A stretch of DNA of 64,000 nucleotides from Odobenus rosmarus divergens. Taxonomy: Eukaryota > Chordata > Mammalia > Carnivora > Odobenidae. Positions 46,171 through 56,294 of this stretch are shown in pieces. Every line of letters starts with the position of its first letter. Within the stretch, counting starts at the first letter, position 1. The notes beneath the pieces are model-generated. The model was given only the letters and a program-made list of their open reading frames with translations, was not told the origin of the DNA and did not search any database. The stretch is taken from the NCBI RefSeq assembly GCF_000321225.1, contig NW_004451529.1, forward strand, positions 62,001 to 126,000, written 5' to 3'. The translations under genes and the position numbers were made by a program.

Positions 46171-46519
46171 CAGTTTTTGTTCTTTCAGTAACAACATTTT
46201 GAAGGATTGTTAAAATTTTTAAAGGAAAAATTGATGGAGGAAAAACATTCCAGAAAGAGGGAAGAGCATCTTAAAAGGCTCAGAAATATTAAAGCACCAA
46301 TATCTCTAATCAGAGAAATGCTTATCTTTCATTCTCCTACACATATTTTATCCATTTTGAATGCTGAACCATTTCGAGAAACAATTATGGGGTAGCCATT
46401 ATGTAACTGCCTCGGCTCAGTTTTTAGGACAAGAAGAAGGATGGTACATGATACCTATCTCTAATTGCCTTAGCAGAGGAGAGGGACCCTAACCATTGAT
46501 TTCCATGCAACTCATTTAA
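46171..46519. other. Unique DNA
   Basis: No repeat family or gene recognised. A 62-codon plus-strand open frame at 46207-46395 is lysine- and glutamate-rich and lacks start or splice support. Confidence 0.4.
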
Positions 46520-47160
46520 AATATAAGCCTGCAAGTGCTGTGCAGGAGACAGCACAGGTGGAAACATGCGAAGCAAACAGCGGGCCAGCTGTCCCAATGT
46601 GGGATTGAAGGGTGGTTCCTGCAGGAGGTAATATCAGAATTGAATTTTGGCAGATTAGGAAAAGGTAAGTGAATTAGAGGGGAAGCACAGTTCAAGAAAA
46701 GGAGAAAGCAAGAACAAAGATCTGGAGACATGGAGTTACCAGGTATACGCAGGGAACTCCAAGTACCTTCAGTATTATACACAGTGGAGACCCCAGCATG
46801 TCATACCTAGGGCTGATCTCAAAGCAGAAGAGTTGGGAGTGGAGAAGAGGGGATAGTTTTGAGAGATAGTGAGGAGGTTGAATCCACTAGACTTGAATGA
46901 TGGGTTAGAGGTAGAGGGAGGTAAAAGGGGGACTGGGATGACACCCTGGTGCCTACTGTATAATTGGGCAGATGGGGAACCCATTAGCCAGGATAGGAAA
47001 TGTCAGAGGAGGATCTGTGCTGGAGAGGAAATGGTGACTTTGGACACTGAGATCAAGTTACATGTGAGGCTACATATATCCTGTAAGGAGATAGATACAC
47101 AGGTTGGCAGCTCTGGAGAGAGGGCTGATCCTGTGGCTGTGTTGTTCAGTAGTGATTAAC
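46520..47160 (-). repeat. L2 LINE fragment, minus strand
   Basis: Antisense L2 upstream part: GGTAATATCAGAATTGAATT, GATGACACCCTGGTGCCTAC, AATTGGGCAGATGGGGAAC, GATCAAGTTACATGTGAGG. It corresponds to a more 5' portion than the 44280 copy overlaps. Confidence 0.55.
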
Positions 47161-47409
47161 AAGAAGGGTATGGATAGGATCACCAGGGTACAGGTGATGC
47201 TCTTTGAGCATGAGTTTTTACTCTCTTTTTGTTTCCATCATTTCTTTTAGAAACCCAAGACACACTAGTCCCTCAGTATATTCATAGTGACATGACTGTG
47301 TAAATCCTGTTGTTTGCACTGGACTAATTTGATTAGCCTCTAGGATCCAGTCTGTTTAAGTCTACTTCCTTCACTGTTTAATAACTCAAGTTAGATTTTA
47401 AACATTTGG

Positions 47410-47479
47410 GGGCTCCGTGGGGAGCCTGCTTCTCTTTCTCTTTGTCTGTCATGAATAAGTAAAATCTTTAAAAAAATAA
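47410..47479 (+). repeat. 5'-truncated carnivore SINE with TSD
   Basis: Only the 3' third is present: GGCTCCGTGGGGAGCCTGCT to AAAATCTTTAAAAAAATAA. The perfect 17-bp TSD AGATTTTAAACATTTGG lies at 47393-47409 and 47480-47496. The missing tRNA head was never inserted, because the TSD starts right at the truncated end. Confidence 0.92.
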
Positions 47480-47519
47480 AGATTTTAAACATTTGGTAGT
47501 TATTCAAAAACTATAGTTG

Positions 47520-47695
47520 CAGTTACCACTTACTAGCAACATGATCTTGGGCAAGTCCCTTCACTGTTCCAAGCTCAGGTGCCTCCAATGTGAAAAGGTC
47601 ATAATTGGTTGTTAGGATTAAATGCAGTAATGCAGACTCTAAGGGCTTGTATATTTCATAGCCTTTATCGATACTGAATAAATAATAACTGTTAT
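47520..47695 (+). repeat. MIR
   Basis: CCACTTACTAGCAACATGAT, CTTGGGCAAGTCCCTTCACT, then GGTTGTTAGGATTAAATGCA. Landmarks in order. Confidence 0.8.
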
Positions 47696-48985
47696 CATTC
47701 ATACTATTAGTTACTCCCACATATCTACCAGACTTTGTGATGTATATGTCACTTTGCTAGGCCCTGCATGGAACAAATAGGGGTATGAGATAGGTAAAGG
47801 AGCCCACCACGCAGGGAAGACCCCTGTGTAGCTGGTCTACTATGGTCACAGAAGTCAGCCTGTGGCAATACTGAGTATCTGCAGGGACTGAACTCCCATG
47901 GGAGGTGAAGAGGGAGCAGATCACCTCCAGTGAAAGTAGAGGAAAAATCACCTCCATTCTTACCATTTTGCTACCTCTGAAATTCTACTGAATCCATCTG
48001 AAGCTGTGAGGCCGGAGGCAGGGGCAAGGAAATAGTATAGCCAAACTACCTATTACCATCGTTATTCCAGAACATGGACTTGTCTATGCAAAAAAGCCCT
48101 GACTGTCCCCATCTGACATATTCATTTCATGGAAACAAATTCACTTGCTAATACATGGGCTGACCCATATAACTACTCCACTGAAAATATTATTTTTCAC
48201 AGTGACAGCTATTAAACTACACTTAGCATTCTATGTAACATGAAGATGCCAGAGTTTAGCAAATTGAATAGAGAACTGGAGGTGGACCATGGGAAGAAGG
48301 TAGAGGGAATTCACAACTTACCAAGATGAATAAAGCACCTTATCATTTTTAACAGCCATGACAAACAGTACACCCATATACTCATACACACATGTAAAAA
48401 TAAAAAGTAAAATGCTGATCCAGCATGAGAGAATCAAGAAACAGTCTGGATTCTATAGATCATTATTTTAATCTGATTAATTTAACATAAAAAACAGGCT
48501 CCTGCTAACATTTGTTTATGCTTCTGCTTACCTTGAAAATAAATGTGAGCCTTAAACAAACTGCCCAGGGAATGGGATGAATGAACTGAGACAGCATTCC
48601 ATTTTCAAGCCTGCATCACTAACATGGCTTCAAGGAAGCTGCTCTTAAGTGGACACTGTGGCTGAGCTGCCAGGGATGTAGCCTCTTTAACTGTGTGATT
48701 GAAGAAGAGAGTGCTCCTCACTTAAGAACTGAGAAGGCAGATGTCCTTTATTATCGTGTGTGTTCAGAAGTGATTATTCTCAAGGCAGGCTTTTGGATGC
48801 CCCTCTCAACTCAAATCTATGAATCTTAGATTCTTTCATAGCAGAGAGCAGGCAAAGGCTCCGGGTCAATTCCATATGAAATAAAATGGTGAAGCACAGT
48901 TTTCCTAATAAGATAGTTTGTTTGTTTGTTTGTTTGTTTTTGTAATCGACTACATTAATTGAAAGACAACAACACTGCAGGAAAT
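47696..48985. other. Unique DNA
   Basis: No gene or assigned repeat. A (TTTG)n run lies at 48917-48940. Confidence 0.45.
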
Positions 48986-48989
48986 GCAA

Positions 48990-49155
48990 GGTTCCCTGCT
49001 AAGCAACTGGACTCTGGGATCTTGGCTTCCTGGCTCTGCCTAGAGCAAGTTTTATGATCCTAAACCGGTCACTTATCCGTTGCCTCAGTCTTATCATCAG
49101 TAGGATAAACATGTTAGACTCTGATGCTTTCTAGGGTCTAACAACACCACATTAT
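48990..49155 (+). repeat. MIR
   Basis: GGACTCTGGGATCTTGGCTT, GGTCACTTATCCGTTGCCTC, ATCATCAGTAGGATAAACAT in MIR order. Confidence 0.7.
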
Positions 49156-50226
49156 TTTATGATTCTGCTATCATATCCAGAATATCCTTCTTGGTGTGGG
49201 CAGTCCTTTACTGAGGGACATTGGCCAAAAAAGTGTGTTCTGCCCAGGAGGTAGGATTGCGAACACTTTAGAATGGTCCAGAAACCAGGTTATAGGAGGT
49301 CCAGTTAGCAGGGATGGTGAACTCAGAGAAAAGGAAATTGAGACTGCCTTCAAATATTTTAATTAATGTTACATAAAGAAAGTAAACTTAATTCTATATA
49401 TTGTTGTTATAAAATGTATCATTATATTGTTGTTATAAAGTATATTCCCCAACCCAGTGACTAGAAGTTTCACATTTCTGGCTTACTGCAAGTAGTACTT
49501 TCCTAAACAGATAAATGTCCAATAATAAAATAAGCAGCCTTTTGAGATAATTGTCAATAAAGATAAGGAAGTTGAGGCAAAATGATCAACTCTTAAAGAG
49601 ACTGTAAATGTTCTTGCACTAATAAAGGCATTAAGCTAGAATCTGACCGCAAGAATTGCTACAGTGACTATTTAGCATGTTATTAAATTATTGTTGGTGG
49701 GAGAAAGTTCTTTCTTCTATTAAAAAAAAACCAATACCTTTAACGTGGTTATGCCTTAAGTCTTATGAGAGGTCAGACCATTCTTAAACACTAGGTAAGT
49801 CTATAATATTTTACAGGAATCTTTTTTCCCCTTTGAATTCCTATAAACTTGTTACCTGAACTACCCACCACGAAGTCAGTTAATTATGTATTTTATTTTG
49901 TACTCCAATTCTTCAGGGTATGAATTCCAGCTACAAAATAATGAGACTCATTTCCCTGTGATACAGCCTATATGCTCAGTCTGATTACATTTCATTTTAG
50001 CCTTTTCTTCAAGTAGCGTGAATAATACATAAAGTTAGAAGCAGCATCTGGTGTATCTTTCTACCTCCGGAAGCATGTAGCAGAGCTCGAACTTGAATGG
50101 CAGAGTGTGTGCTGTGCAGGATTTTACATGTATGCCAAGATACCAATACTACTTACTGTGTCATCTTTATTTGGCCTGTTTGTTGGATCTTAGGAACTTG
50201 CCAAATTATTGAGAGTTCATCTTTTA
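49156..50226. other. Unique AT-rich DNA
   Basis: No gene or assigned repeat is seen. Two similar ATTGTTGTTATAAARTRTAT units lie at 49401-49443. Confidence 0.45.
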
Positions 50227-50241
50227 GGAAGTCGTCTATCC

Positions 50242-50454
50242 AGGGGCATCTGGGTGGCTCAGTGGGTTAAGTATCTGCCTTGGGCTCAGGTCATGATCCC
50301 AGGGTCCTGGGATGGAGCCCCAAGTCAGGCTCCCTGCTCAGCGGGGACCCTGCTTCTCCCTCTCCCTCTGCCCTTCCCCCTGCTCTTGTTCTGTCTCGTG
50401 TTCTTGCTCTCTCTCAAATAAATAAATAAAATCTTTTAAAAAATCAAAAAAATA
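50242..50454 (+). repeat. Carnivore SINE with TSD
   Basis: Plus-strand copy with head AGGGGCATCTGGGTGGCTCAG. Flanks share GGAAGTCGTCTATCC (50227-50241) and AAAAGGTGTCTATCC (50455-50469), degenerate. Confidence 0.93.
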
Positions 50455-50749
50455 AAAAGGTGTCTATCCTACAAAAAAGAAATAACTAGAGAATTCAGTT
50501 TTTGCCCTTTTACCTTCCAAGTTGAGAAGAGTATAGATCCTTTCCTACTTATTACTAAGTGTTTAAATCTTCAAGGTTAGAACTGAAGAGGCAGTTGGTC
50601 TCACAGGAATGTCTTTTATCGGTATTTGGCTAATTCTCTTTTTAATAATACGTTCAGAGTCCTTTTTGTCGTTCTCACCCTAAACCAGGTGAACACAATG
50701 CATTTTATACTTGCTCTCCTCTTCTATAGGACTTCCTGGACAGACTAGC

Positions 50750-50910
50750 ACTCACCCTCTTCTAAGCACTTTATATGCATTAACTTACTAAGTTTCTAGA
50801 GCAACTTGGCTAGATATGTGACATTAGCATTTTACAGAGACTCAAAGAATATTAAGTAATTTACCTATGTCATACAAGTAAATATGACTAAACGATAGTA
50901 TAATAAGCAA
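50750..50910 (-). repeat. MIR, minus strand
   Basis: CACTTTATATGCATTAACTT and GCATTTTACAGAGACTCAAA, followed by TTACCTATGTCATACAAGTA. Diverged but in order. Confidence 0.6.
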
Positions 50911-51860
50911 TGCCCTGTTTTGCTCTTAGAGATATGTTTAATTCTCCTTGCTCTTGGGTTTAGGTCCAGGTCAGTCCCACTAGTAGGAGCCTACTTTTGT
51001 CTGCATCCATTGTGAATACCAAAGATGTGACTAGATCATTACACAGTGTTGTTCCTCCTTTTATGGTGTCCACATCCTGCTTTATCTTTGTTTGAGTGCA
51101 TCTCTGAGTTTAAGCTCTTGCAGATTAGAAAATGTTTCCTTTTTCACTGTAACCCCTGAAGTAACTACTTAACATGTTTCTTTGCACTCAGTGTTCTTAA
51201 TTACAATTCCATAAAATTAAGTCAAATATGCTTTTCATTTTACAATGGGAGTCTGTTTATGTCCTGCACATGTCCAGCAATCATGACACAGTGGAGTGGC
51301 TTAGGGAGAGCACTCAAGCAAGAGGCTCTGATTAGGACTGCCCCACCATCCACCTGATTCCGGCACTCCAGAGAGAGAGCCTTCTATTTTTTAGACCATG
51401 GCTTAGGGACCATTGCCTCGTTCTCTTTGCTTTTCTCTCACTCTGCTTCATTGCATGATTCATCCAAATTTCCCATATTAGCTTCAGCTTGCTGTTGAAC
51501 TTCCTTACAGATTGTTTTTAAAAAATCTTCATACTAGTTGGTGTAAGGAAATTTGAGAAATCATGTATTTTTAACTGGTTAATTTAGAAGAGTTTTTTCC
51601 TACCATTAGTTTCGTCTTTGAACTACTTTATAACTCAAAAATTTATTTCTCAGAAGTGTACTGTACTGAATCTCATCAGCAATAAATAAATTACTTGGAG
51701 AGTTGGGGAGGAAGAAGAGAAAATGCTCACTGAGATGACTCACTCTTGTATGGCTTCAAAAATGCCTGAATCCATTCTTCCATTTCACCAAGTGATGTTC
51801 TAGAAGAGTTATTTTACCTGATACTGATCAACAGCTTATTCTCAAAGGACAGCCTGAAAA
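50911..51860. other. Unique DNA
   Basis: No repeat or gene recognised. Confidence 0.45.
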
Positions 51861-51929
51861 ATTATGGAAATGTTGAAAACAAGGATGATTCTGGGGATGG
51901 GGGGCTGCTTATAGAGGGTGCTTTATTCT

Positions 51930-52690
51930 CCATAGGGTGATACCTGCCGAGACGGGTTGGGATTGGGCTGATGTCCCCATATATGCAGAACTGAATCAGC
52001 AGGTTTCTGAGAAGTCTGGTTCACCTTGTGGTAGAAAGGAAGACGAGAGGATGGGGATGGACATTACAACCTGGGATGTGTTCATTCCTCTGCGGGTTCT
52101 GGCCTGGAGTGCAGGGAGGTGAGACCCCTCTCAGTGTGGTCATTTCCAGGCAGGGGATGCCTTCTGGGCCCAGAGGGCCTTCTGTACCATATCTTCCCAC
52201 TGGGAATTCTAGACCTTCAGCCTTTGCCGTTTTCACCAGCTCAGCATGTTCTGGGTCCATGGGAACAAAGCTGTAGTGGCTCTGTGCTGTTGTTCCCTTT
52301 CCATCTTCATCCTCACTCTTAACTGTGGGTCTGGCCTGTGAAGCCCGAGGACCTGGATCCACTTCTGCGTGTCAGCAGCTACATCTTCTCCTTCCCCCAC
52401 GGTGCTGGCTCTGCCTTCTCTGGTTCAGCATCTTGGTTCGGGGGCCTCCCCCCACTTCCCCCTTCCTCCTGTTCTTCCTCAGGCTGCTCACTGCCCCAAA
52501 CCCCATGCCTTCTGCAGGGCTCTGGTGTGGCCCCAGTTCCTCAGGCTGGTTGGGGAAGGTATGCTCTGGACCCATGCCATCTCCCCACAAAACCACTGCT
52601 GCTCTCCCAGGAGGGGCCACTCAGAGCCCAGCCTGAACCTTACCTTCACTTCCTCAAGGATAATGCATTTTTGAGGGGCAGGATGATGGA
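51930..52690 (-). pseudogene. GC-rich block, possible decayed retrocopy
   Basis: This block is clearly richer in G and C than its AT-rich flanks. On the minus strand, one frame (52021-52362) is open for 113 residues and contains KSEDEDGKGTTAQSHYSFV. Just upstream, a second minus-strand frame reads an acidic, protein-like PEEEQEEGGSGGRPPNQDAE. The two could be one coding sequence broken by a frameshift. I see no poly-A tail or TSD and do not recognise the protein. It could equally be unique GC-rich DNA; the plus strand is also open in places. Confidence 0.3.
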
Positions 52691-53340
52691 GAGATGAGGA
52701 AAACTGAAATACAGGACCACTTGTTTGTAATTGTTTTAAGTGTAACTCGGTTTGCTCATTAAAATATCATACTTCGGCTATTACATTTAATAGAACTTCT
52801 TTTGTGAGCATCAGAGCCAAACCATAGTTCTGAAGTCTTTTGATTAATTTTGACTTCTTACCAGAATCCGTTTGGGCAAGAAATTCTTTGTTTCTGGTTT
52901 ATATAAGAAAAAATAAATGCTTCTGCCAGTGTTCTTTGAAACCAAGTCAGTTGCGTGGAAACATTTCCCCTAGCTTTTAAAAAATATATCAATCCAAAAA
53001 AAGTCCTATAAGCAAAGGAGTCACTGAATTCTCCCTTCCTTTGCAAGTAAAAATGTCACCTTGTTCTTTTTTTTTTTTTGTCCCCTTGTTCTTAAATGAG
53101 AAGCTTCCATGACAGTGCTTTTCACACTTACACAGCAGTAGCATAGTCTTTTCAAACAGAATCTCCTGTAACTCCAGTATGTAAACAAGATAAAGATGGA
53201 GCTGTTCCCTGAGGGGTGTGTGTGTGTTTGTGTGTGTAAGGGTAGGCTATGAAAGGCCCAGAATCTCTGCCCTCAGCCTTACAGTCTCCCCCTTCCAGCT
53301 GAACCAGCCCCACCCTGGGTAGCCCATCAGACATTTCCTC
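52691..53340. other. Unique DNA
   Basis: No gene or assigned repeat. Short poly-T (53068-53079) and GTGTGT (53217-53237) tracts. Confidence 0.45.
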
Positions 53341-53360
53341 CAGAACCTTAGGGATCTGAA

Positions 53361-53400
53361 TATCTATATCTAGATCTAGGTCTAGATCTAGATATAGATA
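53361..53400. repeat. 40-bp palindrome, TCTAGA-rich
   Basis: Two perfect 19-bp inverted arms (53361-53379 and 53382-53400, left arm TATCTATATCTAGATCTAG) separated by two bases. It continues into GATAGATG and looks like a diverged TAGA/TCTA microsatellite. Confidence 0.95.
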
Positions 53401-53475
53401 TAGATAGATGTCATATTCTAATGGTTTTGATCATTTTACATTAAAATCTCTAGTTTTTTAAGAAATCATTTTTGG

Positions 53476-53673
53476 AGGGGCACTTAGGTGGCTCAGTTGG
53501 TGGAGCGTCCAACTCTTGATTTTGACTCAGGTCCTAATCTCAGGATCTTGAGATGGAGCCCTGCAGCGGGCCAGCGCTGGGCATGGGGCCTGCTTAAGAT
53601 TCTCTCTCTCCCTGCCCCCGCCCCCAGCACGCACACGCTCTTTCTCTCTCTCTATAAAAAAGAAAGAAAAATC
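53476..53673 (+). repeat. Older carnivore SINE, first of a tandem pair
   Basis: Head GGGGCACTTAGGTGGCTCAG, body with GGGCCAGCGCTGGGCATG. A second SINE landed in its A-rich tail. The TSD AAATCATTTTTGG (53463-53475) is matched by AAATCATTTTGG after the second copy (53855-53866). Confidence 0.9.
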
Positions 53674-53854
53674 AGGACGCCTGGGTGGCTCAGTTGGTTA
53701 AGCGTCTACCTTCAACTCAGATCATGATCCCAGGGTCCTGGGATCGAGTCCCACATTGGGCTCCCTGCTCAATGGGGAGCCTGCTTCTCCCTCTGCCTGC
53801 TGCTCCCCCTGCTTATGCTCTCTCTCTGACAAATAAATAAAATCTTAAAAAAAA
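53674..53854 (+). repeat. Carnivore SINE in the tail of another
   Basis: Plus-strand copy beginning AGGACGCCTGGGTGGCTCAG and ending AATAAATAAAATCTTAAAA. Same orientation as its host SINE. Confidence 0.92.
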
Positions 53855-53950
53855 AAATCATTTTGGGGGGAAAAAGAAAAATAATTTATGGAAGAAATAA
53901 GGGCTTGACGACAATATATAAATATCTTATTTGAGATTTTGTTAATACTC

Positions 53951-54132
53951 AGGGCACCTGGGTGGCTCAGTCATTAAGCATCTCTGCCTTCGGCTCAGGT
54001 CATGATCCCAGGATCCTGGGATCGAGCCCCGCATCGGGCATCCTACTCCACGGGAAGCCTGCTTCTCCCTCTCTCACTGTGTCTCTCTCTGTCAAATAAA
54101 TAAATAAAATCTTAAAAAACAAAGAAAAAAGG
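53951..54132 (+). repeat. Carnivore SINE with perfect TSD
   Basis: Plus-strand copy with a slightly shortened body. The 14-bp TSD TTTTGTTAATACTC lies at 53937-53950 and 54133-54146. Confidence 0.96.
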
Positions 54133-54258
54133 TTTTGTTAATACTCGAAATGTTTAACAAAAAAATGTTTTATTGAGTTTTGGAAAAAGGAACTAAACAA
54201 TATTCTGTTAAAGCAGGCAATATTTCCCTTTAACCCCAATTCTGTAATTAATCTATTT

Positions 54259-54453
54259 TTTTTTTTAAGATTTTATTTATTTATTTGACAGAGAGAGACA
54301 CAGCGAGAGAGGGAACACAAGCAGGGGGAGTGGGAGAGGGAGAAGCAGGCTTCCCGCTGAGCAGGGAGCCTGATGCGGGGCTCGATCCCAGGACCCTGGG
54401 ATCATGACCTGAGCCCAAGGCAGACGCTAAGCGACTGAGCCACCCAGGCGCCC
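54259..54453 (-). repeat. Carnivore SINE with perfect 17-bp TSD
   Basis: Minus-strand copy. The perfect TSD CTGTAATTAATCTATTT lies at 54242-54258 and 54454-54470. With the plus-strand copy at 53951 it forms an inverted pair about 125 bp apart. Confidence 0.97.
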
Positions 54454-54470
54454 CTGTAATTAATCTATTT

Positions 54471-55379
54471 CTTTAACCAAGATCAGAGAGATAAGCTGAT
54501 GTTTCTATTTTGTTACTTACAGAGATCTATAACTCTTATTTGTCAGAGCAGGAAACTAAGACTCAGAAGGAACCAGCTGTGATTCTCTTAGTCCTCTTAC
54601 TCTATCATACTACAACTTACATGGAGGAACTGATCTGGTATTCACTCCAGAACCGCAGAACAAGATTCTGAATATGATTAGTTAATTGTTAGCTAAAGTT
54701 TAGAAACTGCTCCTAAAGGGGATCTTGTCTTTTTGCCTTCATTTGGCTGTAACTGATTATTCACATCAAGGAACTTAATATGACACATACTAAGACTGTA
54801 AAATTTTAAAGCATGGATAATCCTCAGTTATATTATTAGTAGGGAAGGATTAATTTGAGCACAGAGCATCAAAATAATGTTTTGAGCTATTAAATGAGTG
54901 TTTATCAGGGTCTGTAGCTTAAAGTTATTACTGCTCTGAGAATCTCAACTTTAATGGTTCCTTAGATGTATGCTCATTATTGATGTTGTAGGTTTTTATG
55001 TTTTGTCATACTGCATGTTTATAGAAATCTTACTTTTAATTATGGCTTCCCAGAATGCTGAAATACTTCACATTCTAGCATTGCAAAAGTCATTATTATT
55101 GCATAAACACTGCAACTTGAGGGTGTGTCGTTTCTTGGAAGCTCGGTCTTGGCTCTCTGTTTATCTTGTATCGTTTCGCCCTAAACCTCTCTTCTGTAGA
55201 GCTTTCAGTCATCGAACCAGGATTGGAGCATCCCACTTTAAATACGCAGCATAAAATCAGACTTTTATCTGTTGTCCTTATTAGAAAGCAAGAGTAAAGA
55301 AAGGTCAGCCTTTTAGCTGGCCGGCTGTCTGGTCCTTCTGCGAGCATTCCATGTCAAGAGAAGCTAGTTGTCTGTCTCT
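54471..55379. other. Unique DNA, start of a SINE-free stretch
   Basis: About 0.9 kb with no SINE or L1; a decayed antisense MIR trace may lie near 54540-54580. Start of the 6.1-kb interval without carnivore SINEs. Open frames near 54970-55347 lack support. Confidence 0.45.
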
Positions 55380-55690
55380 GGCTTTCGGCTTCAGCAGCAT
55401 AAGCCGTCAGACTCACACTGATTGAAGGTGGACTGGGAGGGAGAAGCACATCTGTCCAACGGCTCGCCATTGGCTTCTTATTACAGCATTCTCCCCCGAG
55501 ACACTCTGCATGCTCATTCACCTACCTCCTCCTGTTCCCTCCCCTTCCTCCCCTACCCCTTCATTACTGATTCCCAGCGAGAGGCGTTGGCGGCCGCAGC
55601 GCCGCTTGTCACGAATCAAGGATTGCAATGAGCTCATCCTTTTCTCCTTGCAGCTTCACAACTGCCCTGGCTTCCCGGCTGCCGCTGCTG
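55380..55690 (+). promoter_or_regulatory. CpG-rich patch, candidate promoter region
   Basis: Several CpGs cluster at 55577-55615 (GCGAGAGGCGTTGGCGGCCG and following) in otherwise AT-rich DNA, about 450 bp upstream of the exon-like frame. No TATA box is obvious. The patch is too short to call a CpG island by eye, and strand is inferred only from the neighbouring exon. Confidence 0.3.
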
Positions 55691-55699
55691 CTGTCTGCT

Positions 55700-55732
<33 letters not shown>

Positions 55733-55788
55733 GCACGCACGCACACGCGCGCACACACGCACGCACGCACACGCGCGCGCGCACACAC
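55700..55788. repeat. 89-bp alternating CA/CG tract
   Basis: An unbroken alternation of pyrimidine and purine over 89 bp, mixing CACA and CGCG blocks. This composition is the classical Z-DNA-prone type. The His- and Thr- or Arg-rich open frames over it are artefacts. Confidence 0.95.
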
Positions 55789-56067
55789 TCACATGCTAGA
55801 CCCTTCTGAGCTGCTGGTACATTTTAACACATGTATCTGAACTCTCCTGCATCACTCTTAGCCATTTTCTTGCATTCGATTGCTTTTGCCGTTTTTTTAT
55901 TTAGATCAAAATTTGATTTCATTTTCCAGTCTACTTTGGGGCTCTTGCACAGTGGATAATTTAGCCAAAATGTTCTTGCTGTGGAGACGTTAGCTGACAA
56001 TTCCCACCACAGCCTGGCTTGTGCGTGCTCCTGGGGAGACCTAAGCCTGGCTCCCCTCCCACTGCAG

Positions 56068-56294
56068 TTCTCAAAATTGTGGATAAGAGATCCAGCTTTC
56101 TCATTCTGGATACCTACTTACTGCTCATGGAAGAAGGGGTGCCCTGCCCAGCCCCAGCTGCTAAGCTCACACCTCCTGTCAAAAAGTCCCAGGACATGCA
56201 CGACGAGAGGAGCAAGCTGGTGAATGAGTATGCATGTCGGGTGCTGGAACTTCTGGGGATGGGGCATCGTCTGTTTGTGCCTCGGCTTCTGGCG
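56068..56294 (+). CDS. Exon-like segment of an unidentified gene
   Basis: A pyrimidine-rich acceptor (CTCCCCTCCCACTGCAG, ending 56067) precedes 227 nt open in one frame and followed by the donor GCG|GTGAGA at 56295. The exon begins with two bases of a split codon and ends on a codon boundary, adding 75 whole codons. The translation is protein-like: VDKRSSFLILDTYLLLMEEG, then a Pro/Lys-rich linker, then DERSKLVNEYACRVLELLGM and GHRLFVPRLLA, the last part probably helical. An ATG at 56127 (CTCATGG) could also serve as a start if this is a first coding exon. I do not recognise the protein. In-frame TGA at 55995 limits the upstream frame, as expected for an internal exon or a 5' UTR. Confidence 0.6.

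Noticed and set aside
55510..55840. Frames with Thr-His and Ala-Arg-Thr-His repeats
   Set aside because: They are translations of the CA/CG dinucleotide tract.
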